Shown here one piece after another: positions 22,601-27,231 of a stretch of DNA of 64,000 nt (position 1 is its first letter; each line of letters opens with the position of its first letter). The position numbers and the translations under genes are program-made. The stretch covers positions 1-64,000 of the forward strand of contig VHBC01000002.1 in NCBI GenBank assembly GCA_016872115.1. The letters run 5' to 3'. This DNA is from Sphingomonadales bacterium (GTDB lineage: Bacteria > Bacteroidota > Bacteroidia > Flavobacteriales_D > Crocinitomicaceae). The notes beneath the pieces were generated by a model. That model was not told the DNA's origin and made no database searches. It was given only the letters and a program-made list of their open reading frames with translations.

Positions 22601-23392
22601 AAAATGCCGGACGCTAGTTTCTATACCATGGACACCATTGGATGCGGCAACCTAAATGCGACCTTCTATGCCAATTATCAGGCAACTAGTGAAATGGTTT
22701 GGGACTTCGGCGACGGTCAAACACTTGCGCAAGTAGGAAATGTCACAAATTACTACGGTCAGGCTGGCTGCTACGACGTTACATTGACAGTCACGAGTCC
22801 GGAGGGTTGTATAGCTCAAGAAAGTTACGACGACTACGTCTGCGTTTATGAAAACCCGATTGCGTTCATTGGTGCGTCGCCGACAAGTGTGAATGCCTTG
22901 AACCCGACAGTTCAGTTCAGCAACTCCTCACAAAATGCCATTTCTTACATCTGGCAAATGGGCGACGGCGGCATTAGTTACGACGACAACCCAACCTACA
23001 CTTATCCGATGGAAGGAGCAGATTACTATGTTTTAATGACTGCATACAATGAAGTTGGCTGTTTTGATACTGCGTCCATAAACATACACGTATTTGAGGA
23101 GCTCATTTTTTATGTTCCAAATACCTTCACGCCAAACGACGACGAAAAGAACCAAACTTTCTACCCTGTCCTATCACAAGGAATGAAACGCACCTATATG
23201 GAATTCTATATATACAACCGCTGGGGTGAACTCGTCTTCGAAAGCCACGACCCAGCTTACGGTTGGGACGGCACCTATGGCCCTAGTGCCTTAGATTGCC
23301 CAATGGGAACGTATACTTGGAAACTCAAACTCGAGTCGCTACAAACCCAAGAAATACTAGATTTCCACGGACATGTGAATTTGATAAGGTAA
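7664..23392 (+). CDS. Giant Ig/PKD-repeat gliding/adhesion-type protein, T9SS type B (CHU_C) tail
   Basis: A 5242-residue protein with a signal peptide (hydrophobic core FLFGLFALIWM, cleavage likely near TNAQT). Layout: mixed Ig-like modules with YQWQSS..TTWTNISG cores (about 40-1200) and YQWY modules (about 1200-1500). Ten modules with W[TS]NxNxxIGL cores follow (about 1500-2450), then eight YQWY-type modules (about 2450-3220), eight more IGL modules (about 3220-3960) and a nested super-repeat (about 3960-4810). Three PKD domains with WxFGDG or WQMGDG motifs lie near 4927, 5010 and 5095. The tail from about 5149 has the CHU_C signature (FYVPNTFTPNDDEKN, YNRWGELVFES, YGWDGTY), which marks type B sorting by the type IX system. 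Most modules carry two cysteines. The family includes SprB-like gliding adhesins. Adhesion is inferred; no enzyme domain is visible. A terminator follows. Confidence 0.93.
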   Translation: MRTKLQAPLSQYKQISNPRLQFLFGLFALIWMQITNAQTVSLGGNQIICSGSNTATVSATLNNLGSLTVLSYSWTVEGVAAGTSSSTSITVNASLSPNNPQEVICVAALSNATNISDTVLIYTLSPGVIAGDQFSCTSPFNPSAFTSSNSGTTSLTGASISYQWQSSTDGTTWTNISGQTNATYNPNSISTSTFFRRAIICTVGSLSQTCYSNSVFIQVLNTPTISAVPCINNGATASLSVNFNPALPSGFSATYQWSGPNNFSGSTSTVSVPNFSQSNVGNYYANVTVSGNGHTCNYPFLSTTINLNPNTPSFTLPTNGCPGTNYIPLSFTPQAGVSYQWSVSPSSNSTGLSTSNPSFYFSNSGTYTVSVFSVSNLGNCQSSTITQNIIIPNLTNILPSVDGSEPLQVINGVNTLAICSGASTSNALVFNDNFGGTNPTNTTYAYTLNNGPSIPILGSASVPITYGSNLFTLTATSGTCSLSNTVNIYSGSNPFVALGANNSISLCPGSIVNFVIDPTQSIGVNNPPGTTYSLVFSDVAGSSNFTNLLNDTIIAHQYNTTTCGVSNAGTTFPNNTYYAVVTAQNPCGTTQSFYSPITVHNLPTANFTVSDSTICAGQTITVTNTGNAGSIVGTNSPYSCTTQGKFYWTITGGTLGTNFTLGSGQTLGSYCAPPNCSWNSTASNGSGTLNISFLTAGTYTITQHYYNSCGTKTKVRNICVINPPTCQFTATPSSGCTPLTVAINNTTVAPTCGGTHVPLTYAWTVTSPSGTTASYTTSSAQAPPNLELTNPTTSPQTFTISLTVSPKDPYNTSANFGNPNCTSTCTQTVIVNPKPIYTPSSLSTCNDPFQLNINLQSTTNLANSTFNWSATNNLNIAGESTSNQTSGIINDNLDNTSTSFQTVTYTVTPTSNLGCVGNAATFTVTLNYVDAGLVSSDQTICSGTSPALLTGTSPSGAGTLSYQWQSSTNGTTWTNISGATSASFQPGNLSANTYYRRIVNYVSNSVTCTGTSNSVLITINAITPGTISATQNLCTGDDPAALNVVTGATGIGTTTFIWQQSSNSTGPWTSILGQTGSTYDPPVLGSTTYFSIAATSVLNNVSCSANSPSIAVNIYSLLPGSITNPETICEGGNLVAFTSTNASSNAPTVAYQWQSSTDNLNWANITGATSATYDPPALTTTTYYRRLVNALVGGTVICQGQSNTITVTVVPDPTVSAPTGQTICNGGTPIAFSVTASGGINTSYSYQWYSNSPNANTIITGANAATFTPPASNGTYYCQVTINPAASTGCSVNSSNATITVVNDPAVTGPTGASYCQDAASVSALSVSASGGLSTNYTYQWYSNSPNANTIITGANAATFTPPVNAVGTINYYCLVSIAPATTGCSTASNVASIAVTAGPSVSSQPANQTRCIGGTFTALSFTSSGGSGTPTYQWYSNSTNSNTGGTLISGATSATYTPPSSLSATAGVTYFYCVVSFSSTGGCSVISTNATAITVLASPTVNPISNQVFCKNTIAPATAISANYSSGMTYAWSLTGSSVGLTPTSGSTGTIPSFTTVNNGTAPLTAIVNITPTYTTGSLVCAGSPTAAYTITVNPTPVMSQFNPMLFVFCENATGTVPFSSNISSNMSYSWTNDNTLIGLGANGTSTSPGAGISFLAVNNSNQPLTSNLMVTPSYTNGGVSCPGTAVPFAITVNPLPDVIPLPDYTICATSTGSNQFSSLYPIIGLGTTYAWSNSNPAIGMAASGNGSHFFTATNTSLVPITGTVTVTPTYTNNGVTCTGAQDQFVITVNPMPTVNAIANQGLCVGSSTTAVTPTGNIPGTLYTWTNNNTSTGLGSGATGTIPAFIGLNTTNAPNVSTVSVVPSYTYNNITCTGTAAQFGITINPTPNVNAVVDQQVCAQSNASVQFSSTPNIVGTVYTWTNNNTAIGLAASGTGALSFNATNTTSSPISATITVTPSFTFAGSTCTGLADTFNIVVLPTPVMTAISNQTLCSGTATNVINFSSNLTGTQYAWTNSNLTIGLGASGAGNNIGSFNVTNTGTAPSQGLISVAPSLVTNNQTCIGSPVTATITVNPIPVMNPVNNPSFCFGTAASIPLSSNINSGVTYNWTNSNTGIGLGQNGTGSISFSTQNSFSTPISGLITVSPVYTNNNVQCTGNPSSFTVQIAPNPQVTPLNNIDFCSGIQTTPITISGTVTGATYSWTNANPAIGLQATGSGNIPVFTTANASTTSVASSLVTVTPNLSFNGQSCQGPSTTFTISINPGTTINSVPNVQLCNGETSLPISFSGSGTTYAWSSSNTNIGIASNGVTSIQPFVATNTGTTPLNATITVTSQFTGGSGNGCNGGSTTFNIEVLPTPSVVDPPNLVVCHGNTVNAVNLYGVATNYTWTNNTSSIGLTNTGTTATIPSFTATNTGNNPVLATVNISPSFVSGTKVCTGVSQSYTINVIPIPTITSQPQSQTVCIGGSLTNLSVAYAGGNGTPTYQWYSSATNSTASGVAISGANSAAYALPAANAVGTTYYYCILTFANAATCSTISSNLAAITITSGPTISTQPLASQSICVGGSIPAPLSVAFTNGTGNATIQWYSVSGGTNTIITGANSVNYLPGVFNSVGTFSFMAQISLSGSGCGLAQSNTVQVNVLADPTVSNPASASYCLNSSTAVPLTVTANGGTSTPYAYQWYSNVVNNNTSGTLISGANAASYIPSTNTVATTYYYCVVTQGNGCSVSSNAATIAVTTAPTIANQPISTQTVCLDGAVSSLAVSYASGSGSPSYQWYSNSLNTYVGGVAIPGAASATYMPLTSSVGTIYYYCVITFASSGCSAISSNISQITVVADPSITTQPLSTQTICGGGSIPNALSVAYTGGTGTLSYQWYSVNSGTNTLIGGATASSYLPPAFNTPGTYNFTVQVTLSGSGCGMVQSNNAQVIVLPDPTVSAPVAATYCNGYTPVQPLSVTPNGGLTAAYTYQWYSNTVNSNSGGTLINGATAATYTPSVSTNGSVYYYCVVSQGAANTGCSVASATALIITSPAPAIATQPLSMQTACVGGTLSNLTVSYTGASTTPSYQWYSNSVNANTGGNPIPGATTASYLPQSTTTGTVYYYCVISFPAISCTTISSNPGGVTIHPDPIISVQPIANQAVCFGTTLGAPLTISYTGGYGTPSYQWNLVNGSTTSAIQNATNASYLPGSFNVAGAYNFNVTLTLSGNGCNVQTSNLAQVVVMPIPVVDSVGSYLYCNADTADMVVFSGPIAGTTYIWSNDNPGIGLPASGFGNIMPFEVTNMNNFGIIGNISVTPQLTNLNTTCSGTPVSFQIMVNPYQDVQDPQDLVLCHGTGVNGVQFFGSALINNWTNDLPALGVPASGSGTLPAFLAVNNGTQPIIANLSVTPSFNGVTTCPGDIETFTITILPNPNVSVTPAVQTVCSGDLTATINMSGTATSFAWTNNTPSIGLAANGTGNIPAFLTSATGSNTTATIAVTPLYTLGTVSCPGPSQNVQITVVPTPSTLPLPDLVYCNGEATNLIQILGNASELNWSSSNPSIGTAALGSGSIASFNVINPTQSPISTVITVTPVNFFGGLTCMAPAEDFSITVNPTPTINPIPDQVLCAQSNSPAMLFSGNATSFEWSNTNTAIGLSATGLGNISSFVTQNALPSVLSANISVVPQFTNAGLTCEGTPELFVLDILPLPTLTTVNPQVLCNGTATAPINFVGNATNYAWINNNTTIGLAAAGSGDIAGFNAIAGATNNVANIVITPSYTYNSTTCFGTPVSTSITVLPSPYINTVQDVVTCNGDLSGVLAFSGTATSFNWTNSNPAIGLAASGSGNLPVFSNTNTSSNPLLATITVTPQTAQGIQTCQGTPEIFTITVNPTPTVNTVSSQLICSQNQSQPVVFTGNASTYTWLNSNTSIGLPSFGNGNIPAFTATNTGVNTAIAQIQVTPQYTNAGATCTGAPQNFTFSVDPIPAVQYSQIGQAICTGTATAAVNLSSTTPGVTFGWTILNPSPAITGIPTMNGTGSLPSMTLVNSGSTSAQFNFLGMATTPLVGCVGYGALGTITVDPAPVMQPLNDLTICSNAQINYNLVASLPSTFSWTASANTNVVGQPSGTVNSNLIYNTLQNNASTLQYVTYTVTPTSFPTGCVGLPETFVAEVVPNIQITSLANYEICSGEPTDITLQSNLPGNFSFSAVSNPNVQGESVNSQNGFYINDILSNTTSYDQIVTYNVQVVSSPYNCYGLPQTIAVEVHPEISITNASPTQICSGAPLSLNLTATENANFSWYATQNGLVNGESTTTQNSNVLNDNLALAPNVNAHQTVLYTISATSTVTGCTAQALPLSIIVNPVPVVSALPDQMHCAGEATDPLNWTLNGTATNYAWSNNNSAIGLALNGNGNIPAFNVINPGPQTLISTITVTPQYVNNGFVCAGTIDTLTITVEPIPSISYNIPNQDLCSGELSQAVVMSSPNPGASITWTIINPPLTISGIPNLTGTNQIPAMTLSNSSTSPQQILFQGTVSTPLNACELEGPIGQIVVLPEPVISNINDITICSNDVLSVAINSSIPATFSWGAQNNPNVNGESIGPIYSNFIYNTLLNTSSTLQYVNYTITPTSINGNCVGVDEDFTVEVIPDIALNQAITPLQDTICSGELTNILLQTNYPSSIIWYAINNPNVSGETTTATASNYISDILVNNTPFNQYVQYYIDMVASPQGCNGIPELITVLVYPAIQLTNATSINLCSNEPLDLNLAATVNANFTWYATNNGVVQGETTTPQNTSIINDILVNNSSLTEQVNYAVDVVALNSGCQAFDLPITVNVLPLPVLLTNDTIICSGEYTNVNLVTNIPSSIVWNGVFNIPILGETYANISGTYINDFLINNTGQDDTLVYEVLATSNGCTAPLDSVLVIVHDQPDIDFSILTTPLCSEDTIQFINLSNPNFDFDWSFGDGATSVVYSPIHIYNNSGVYEVMLVGTNPLNNCSAADSTTIVVNKMPDASFYTMDTIGCGNLNATFYANYQATSEMVWDFGDGQTLAQVGNVTNYYGQAGCYDVTLTVTSPEGCIAQESYDDYVCVYENPIAFIGASPTSVNALNPTVQFSNSSQNAISYIWQMGDGGISYDDNPTYTYPMEGADYYVLMTAYNEVGCFDTASINIHVFEELIFYVPNTFTPNDDEKNQTFYPVLSQGMKRTYMEFYIYNRWGELVFESHDPAYGWDGTYGPSALDCPMGTYTWKLKLESLQTQEILDFHGHVNLIR
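11399..11469 (+). repeat. Near-identical DNA repeat within an Ig-like module, copy 1
   Basis: About 71 bp encoding YQWYSNSPNANTIITGANAA. The copy 279 bp (93 codons, one module) downstream is almost identical, which points to recent duplication or conversion between neighbouring modules. Confidence 0.8.
11678..11748 (+). repeat. Near-identical DNA repeat within an Ig-like module, copy 2
   Basis: Second copy of the 71-bp segment, exactly one 93-codon module after the first. Identity falls off sharply on both sides. Confidence 0.8.
19540..22092 (+). repeat. Five-module super-repeat (D-E-F-G-H-D-E-F-G)
   Basis: Four distinct Ig-like modules occur twice in the same order: D with SGIP and P.MTL, E with SNLIYNTL or SNFIYNTL, F with NPNVxGE, and G with WYATxNGxVxGE. 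The first set starts near 19540 and the second near 20947. They are separated by one IGL-type module (H) at about 20676-20946. The period is about 1.41 kb (about 470 residues). The copies are diverged in DNA, so the block duplication is not recent. Confidence 0.75.
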
Positions 23393-23400
23393 ATAACTAA

Positions 23401-23421
23401 AGCCCCGCTTGGGGCTTTTTT
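23401..23421 (+). terminator. Rho-independent terminator of the giant adhesin gene
   Basis: AGCCCC-GCTT-GGGGCT stem-loop followed by a T run, 9 bp after the stop codon of the giant gene. The T run leads straight into the promoter box of the next gene. Confidence 0.88.
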
Positions 23422-23423
23422 CT

Positions 23424-23431
23424 TACCTTTA
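23424..23431 (+). promoter_or_regulatory. -7 box 4 nt before ATG (leaderless-type) for the DUF2461 gene
   Basis: TACCTTTA, then 4 nt, then ATG at 23436. It is a one-base variant of TAnnTTTG. The spacing matches six other genes in the window. An in-frame TTG at 23409 lies inside the upstream terminator hairpin, so ATG 23436 is the start. Confidence 0.5.
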
Positions 23432-23435
23432 CCTC

Positions 23436-24110
23436 ATGGCCTTTTTTACCGAAGATTACCTACAGTTCTTTAAAGAGCTTGCCGCCAACAACCATAAAGA
23501 GTGGTTTGATGCCAACCGCAAGCGCTATGAAACGAGCGTGAAAGAACCCTTCAAAGCATTCACGCAACATTTGATTGACCAACTTGCCAAAAAAGAACCT
23601 GTTTTTAAGGACTTGAAGGCCAGTGACTGCATTTTTAGGATCAACCGCGACATCCGTTTTTCAAAAGACAAAACGCCGTATAAAACGATGTGTTCGGCCG
23701 TGATTTCGCCTAACGGCAAGAAAAGCAGCTCCATTCACGGCATTTATTTTGAGCTGAGCCCTGAGCACGTGCGGGCTTATGGTGGCGTTTATGAAATCGA
23801 GAAAGACGATTTATACGCGCTGCGCGAAGGTATTGCCAGCAACCTTACTGAATTTCAGAAATACTACAATCAAAAGGAATTCAAAGCAATATTTGGTGAA
23901 ATTCATGGTGAACGCAACAAAAAGATCGACAAAGATTTTCAAGAAGCAGCTGCCAAGGAACCACTGCTTTTCAATAAACAATTTTATTTTTACAGCACTT
24001 TTGAAGCCGAGCGGGTTTTGGATCCTGCGCTAGATGACTTACTTTTGAAGTGCTACGAGGTCGGAAGGCCGATGGAATTATTTTTCAATCAATTTATCCA
24101 ACGTTCATGA
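23436..24110 (+). CDS. DUF2461 family protein (TIGR02453)
   Basis: A 224-residue protein matching the DUF2461/TIGR02453 family, whose biochemical role is unknown. The family N-terminus is clear (FFTEDYLQFFKELAANNHKE), followed by the typical F.R.NRDIRFSKDKTPYKT segment. The central part (YFELSPEHVRAYGGVYE) and length agree with full-length members. No signal peptide or membrane segment is visible, so it should be cytoplasmic. The start is set at the ATG directly preceding AFFTED; an earlier in-frame TTG would sit within the terminator of the adhesin gene. The stop overlaps the ATG of the S9 peptidase by 4 bp (ATGA), which suggests translational coupling, although a functional link between the two is not obvious. 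Confidence 0.9.
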   Translation: MAFFTEDYLQFFKELAANNHKEWFDANRKRYETSVKEPFKAFTQHLIDQLAKKEPVFKDLKASDCIFRINRDIRFSKDKTPYKTMCSAVISPNGKKSSSIHGIYFELSPEHVRAYGGVYEIEKDDLYALREGIASNLTEFQKYYNQKEFKAIFGEIHGERNKKIDKDFQEAAAKEPLLFNKQFYFYSTFEAERVLDPALDDLLLKCYEVGRPMELFFNQFIQRS

Positions 24111-26215
24111 AATATTTCTTTCAATTCTTATTTATCGGACTTGCGTTTTTCAGTTTTGGTCAGAAGAAAACATTTGAGCTCAAAGAATCTGTGCTCAAGC
24201 AGAGAGCGCTCTCACCGGTCCGACTCAATAATTTTCAATGGATCCCCGAAACCGATCAATATACGTTTTGCAGTGCCGATTGGCAAAGTCTGCAACAAAG
24301 TTCGGTGGCCTCCGAAAAATCGATTGAACTTACGAGTATCAAAGAAATCAATGAAAAACTAGGCACCGCGTTTGCCCACCTCGCTTTTGCAAAATGGGTC
24401 AGCAAAGATGTAGTAGAGGTTTCCGACGGCGGCAGTGTTTATGCGTTATATAATGTGGCTGCAAAAACAGGTAGTGTTCATAAATTACCCGAAGGTGCCG
24501 AAAATGCGCATTTTCATAGTGGGAGCCAGCGTTTGGCTTATACCGTTGATAACAACTTATACGTCGATGGCCGCGCTGTAACGAAGAATAAGGACAAAAA
24601 CATCGTTTCGGGGCAAACCTATGCGCGCAGTGAATTTGGCATCACGGAAGGTATTTTTTGGTCCAATTCTGGAGCTTTGTTGGCTTTTTATCAAAAGGAT
24701 GAAAGCGCAGTTCACGATTATCCCCTACTCGATATCAACCAAACCCCTGGCGCTGTCAAGTTCATCAAATACCCGATGGCTGGGCAGGCATCGGAAAAAC
24801 CGCGCGTGGGCATTTACAACGTCAAAACAAAGAAAACGGTGTTCATTAGCCCGCGCTCAGGCGCTGATTCATACCTAACCAATGTCGCTTTTACACCTAG
24901 TGAAAAATACCTTTTGGTGGCAGAAGTTAACCGCGATCAAAACCACATGTGGCTCTATCTTTACGATTTAAAAGGGCAATTGATCCGTACACTTTGGGAA
25001 GAGCAAAACGACAAATGGGTAGAGCCCGAACACCCTGCATTTTTCCCTTCTAAAACTTCAGACAACTTCATTTGGATATCCGAAAAGAATGGCTTCAACA
25101 ACCTCTATTTTGTCGATATCAAAGGTGAAAATGTGAAGGCCCTTACTGCCAATAAATTTGTCGTTAAAGATATTTTAGAAGCGAGCGAAGACGGCAGCAA
25201 AATATATTACAGCGCTACTGGGCCAAACCCTTGTAACACGCTCATTTACGAATGTGACCTCCAAGGCAACAACCGTTTATTGACAAGCGCAGAAGGCACG
25301 CACCGCTTTGCTTTGGCACCTAAAGGCGCTTACTACTACGACGGCTACAACAGTTTAGAAGTAGCGAACAGCGAATATATCTGGACGCTCAATGGCAAAA
25401 TGGCCAAAATGCTAATGGTTTCAAGTGACAAACTAGCCGAATACAACATTGGCAGCACGGAAATTGGCAATATCAAAGGTAATGACGGTTCGGCACTTTA
25501 TTACCGCTTGATCAAGCCAGCAGATTTTGACCGAGCTAAAAAATATCCGGTTTTGATTTACGTTTACGGCGGGCCACATGCCCAAATGGTGACCAACAGC
25601 TGGTTGGCAGGTGCCAATTTATGGATGCACTGGCTGGCCAACCAAGGTTACATCGTTTTTACGCTAGACAACCGCGGCTCTGGCGAGCGTGGTTTTGCTT
25701 TTGAGAGCCAAATTCACCGCCAACTTGGTACCGTTGAAATGGAAGACCAACTCACCGGCGTTGACTACCTAAAGTCTTTACCTTATATCGATGGCCAGCG
25801 TTTGGCGGTCCATGGGTGGTCTTTTGGCGGCTTCATGACCACTTCTCTGATGCTGCGCCAAGCAGGAGTATTTAATGTTGGTGTTGCTGGAGGGCCAGTA
25901 ACCGACTGGAAATTCTATGAAATCATGTACGGCGAGCGCTACATGGACCGCCCCGAACAAAACCCGGAGGGCTATGCTGCGAATTCACTCTTGAACCACA
26001 CCAAAAACCTCAAAGGCAAACTGCTTTTGATCCACGGAACAGTTGATGACGTCGTAGTCATGCAACACAACGAAGCGCTCCTGAAATCATTTATTGACAA
26101 TAGCGTTCAAGCCGACTACTTTGTATACCCGATGCACCCACACAACGTAATGGGCAAAGACCGCGCACATTTGATGGAAAAAGTATTGTTGTATATCCTA
26201 GAAAATAACAAGTAG
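24107..26215 (+). CDS. S9 family prolyl oligopeptidase, DPP4-like
   Basis: A 702-residue exported serine peptidase of the dipeptidyl-peptidase IV type, expected to cleave Xaa-Pro dipeptides from peptides in the periplasm. A signal peptide is visible (MKYFFQFLFIGLAFFSFGQ). Residues of about 20-450 form the DPPIV N-terminal beta-propeller region, and about 480-702 form the alpha/beta hydrolase domain. The nucleophile is Ser 572 in GWSFGG, the acid is Asp 647 in HGTVDDVV, and the histidine is His 679 in MHPHNVMG. A loop YVYGGPHAQMV precedes the catalytic domain, as in the family. Length is usual. The start is the ATG overlapping the DUF2461 stop, because the upstream extension lacks any family similarity and would bury the signal peptide. 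The rhodanese gene converges immediately, with no gap between the stop codons. Confidence 0.93.
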   Translation: MKYFFQFLFIGLAFFSFGQKKTFELKESVLKQRALSPVRLNNFQWIPETDQYTFCSADWQSLQQSSVASEKSIELTSIKEINEKLGTAFAHLAFAKWVSKDVVEVSDGGSVYALYNVAAKTGSVHKLPEGAENAHFHSGSQRLAYTVDNNLYVDGRAVTKNKDKNIVSGQTYARSEFGITEGIFWSNSGALLAFYQKDESAVHDYPLLDINQTPGAVKFIKYPMAGQASEKPRVGIYNVKTKKTVFISPRSGADSYLTNVAFTPSEKYLLVAEVNRDQNHMWLYLYDLKGQLIRTLWEEQNDKWVEPEHPAFFPSKTSDNFIWISEKNGFNNLYFVDIKGENVKALTANKFVVKDILEASEDGSKIYYSATGPNPCNTLIYECDLQGNNRLLTSAEGTHRFALAPKGAYYYDGYNSLEVANSEYIWTLNGKMAKMLMVSSDKLAEYNIGSTEIGNIKGNDGSALYYRLIKPADFDRAKKYPVLIYVYGGPHAQMVTNSWLAGANLWMHWLANQGYIVFTLDNRGSGERGFAFESQIHRQLGTVEMEDQLTGVDYLKSLPYIDGQRLAVHGWSFGGFMTTSLMLRQAGVFNVGVAGGPVTDWKFYEIMYGERYMDRPEQNPEGYAANSLLNHTKNLKGKLLLIHGTVDDVVVMQHNEALLKSFIDNSVQADYFVYPMHPHNVMGKDRAHLMEKVLLYILENNK

Positions 26216-26461
26216 TTAGGGTTTACCTTTGAGACTCATCCAGCTGCCGCCGTTTTCACACGCTACACCAATAGACTGAAAATAATCTGTTGCTTGGCCT
26301 GAACGCATCCCGGATGCACAACAGAATATAATAGGCTGCGCCATGGCTTTGATTTCGTCGATGTGACCGGTAATTTCTTGCAAAGGAATATTAATTGAAC
26401 CGGCTACATGGCCACCTGCGAACTCAGCGCGTGTGCGCACATCAATGATTGTTTTTGACAT
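26216..26461 (-). CDS. Single-domain rhodanese
   Basis: An 81-residue rhodanese-like sulfurtransferase, a small cytoplasmic single-domain form. The substrate-entry segment DVRTRAEFAGGHVAGSINIP and the active-site loop FCCASGMRSGQA are present. The second cysteine of that loop takes the catalytic position of the CxxGxRS motif, so it is probably active as a persulfide carrier. The start is set at the ATG of MSKTIIDVRT, which matches the N-terminus of such proteins; a longer reading frame adds 16 residues with no similarity. It is a single gene, tail to tail with the S9 peptidase. Its partner is unknown. Confidence 0.87.
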   Translation of the reverse strand: MSKTIIDVRTRAEFAGGHVAGSINIPLQEITGHIDEIKAMAQPIIFCCASGMRSGQATDYFQSIGVACENGGSWMSLKGKP

Positions 26462-26517
26462 TTTTTTAGTTTTTGAATGAATGCTTTCGAAAATGAAATT
26501 ATTTTTCATTTACAAGA

Positions 26518-26525
26518 CAAAATTA
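26518..26525 (-). promoter_or_regulatory. Candidate -7 box for the rhodanese gene
   Basis: TAATTTTG on the minus strand fits TAnnTTTG and would give a leader of about 50 nt. No clear -33 element is seen. Confidence 0.35.
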
Positions 26526-26588
26526 ATTGTTCTTATTCTTTTCATATGTAGCTAATGTTACAAAGCTGTTCTTTCAATTGAAATAGCC

Positions 26589-26596
26589 TACCTTTG
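26589..26596 (+). promoter_or_regulatory. Candidate -7 box for the acidic unknown gene
   Basis: TACCTTTG fits TAnnTTTG and lies 13 nt before the ATG. The -33 region is weak. Confidence 0.45.
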
Positions 26597-26609
26597 TCAA
26601 AATTATTTT

Positions 26610-27089
26610 ATGAAACAAGTTTCCCTTGCCGCCATTGAAAAGGCTATTGAGGTCATCGATAACCTCACTGACGAACAACTCGAAAACATTACTGAAACCT
26701 ATGCCGATGCGCAAGAGGCCCTTTTGGCTTATGTCATGACGGCACCCGAAGAATACAAGAACGAAGACCTCGAAGGCCTTCTGATTTATTATTTCTGCCT
26801 GATTTTAGAAGCTTTCAAGCAAGATGGTATTGCACTACGTACTGTGGTTGAAGCAGACATCGACGAACTCGAAGAACCTTTCTTTGACATGCTTGACCAA
26901 TATTTTGAATCAGAGGACGAAGAAATCATTGAGTCTTTCTGTGACCAACCCAATTTAGCACAGTTCATTGCTATGGAAGTTTCAGAAGAAGACGAAGACG
27001 GTTCTGCGCTTTCAGAAGAAACTGCCACTCAGCTTTTTATTGTGAGTTTGGCCATGATTTCTTTATTGAACCGTGCAGTTATTGCATAA
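26610..27089 (+). CDS. Acidic conserved-type hypothetical protein
   Basis: I do not recognise this 159-residue protein. It is strongly acidic, with Glu/Asp clusters such as EADIDELEEPFFD, ESEDEEIIE and EEDEDG. It looks mostly alpha-helical, and a hydrophobic helix lies at the C-terminus (QLFIVSLAMISLLNRAVIA). There is no signal peptide. It has its own promoter-like box and directly precedes the SRP RNA promoter, whose -33 element lies at the very end of this coding region. Coding character is supported by the good start, the length and the steady amino-acid composition. Function is unknown. Confidence 0.75.
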   Translation: MKQVSLAAIEKAIEVIDNLTDEQLENITETYADAQEALLAYVMTAPEEYKNEDLEGLLIYYFCLILEAFKQDGIALRTVVEADIDELEEPFFDMLDQYFESEDEEIIESFCDQPNLAQFIAMEVSEEDEDGSALSEETATQLFIVSLAMISLLNRAVIA

Positions 27090-27113
27090 AATCGCAAGAA
27101 TTACTTATTTTTG
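27082..27113 (+). promoter_or_regulatory. Promoter of the SRP RNA
   Basis: The -33 element TTG (27082-27084) and the -7 element TATTTTTG (27106-27113) are 21 nt apart, a good Bacteroidota sigma-ABfr type promoter. The RNA's first G (27117) follows 3 nt after the box. This independently calibrates where transcription starts relative to TAnnTTTG in this genome. Confidence 0.8.
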
Positions 27114-27116
27114 CAT

Positions 27117-27214
27117 GGGGTAAGTCTTTTACGACCAGCTCCCTCTGAATCCTCCAGGACAGGAATGTAGCAAAGGTATGAGGTTGTAGCGGTGCGATAA
27201 AAGTAGCTTACCCC
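27117..27214 (+). ncRNA. ffs: Small signal recognition particle RNA (4.5S type)
   Basis: A bacterial SRP RNA of about 98 nt that binds Ffh for co-translational membrane targeting. The 5' end GGGGTAAG (27117-27124) pairs with CTTACCCC (27207-27214). The Ffh-binding apex is clear: CAGG (27155-27158), stem ACA, GGAA tetraloop (27162-27165), stem TGT, AGCA (27169-27172). This is equivalent to the CAGG-UCC-GGAA-GGA-AGCA of E. coli 4.5S RNA. A T-rich tract follows the closing stem. Confidence 0.93.
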
Positions 27215-27227
27215 ATCTTTTTTTTTG
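27207..27227 (+). terminator. U-tract terminator after the SRP RNA
   Basis: The closing stem of the SRP RNA is followed by a run of T residues at 27218-27226, so the RNA's own stem probably serves as the terminator hairpin. The tract ends 5 nt before the next ATG, so the downstream operon is read by leakage or from an overlapping start. Confidence 0.6.
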
Positions 27228-27231
27228 TCTC

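Noticed and set aside
1-23392. Foreign origin (phage or genomic island) for the giant adhesin pair
   Set aside because: No integrase, tRNA, direct repeats or transposase flank them; type IX sorting tails and the terminator/promoter style match the rest of the window.
27220-27231. TTTTTTTG followed by 4 nt and ATG at the epimerase-CBS gene, like the leaderless pattern
   Set aside because: The TA of the box is missing and the T run is better explained as the SRP RNA terminator. I did not count it among the leaderless promoters.
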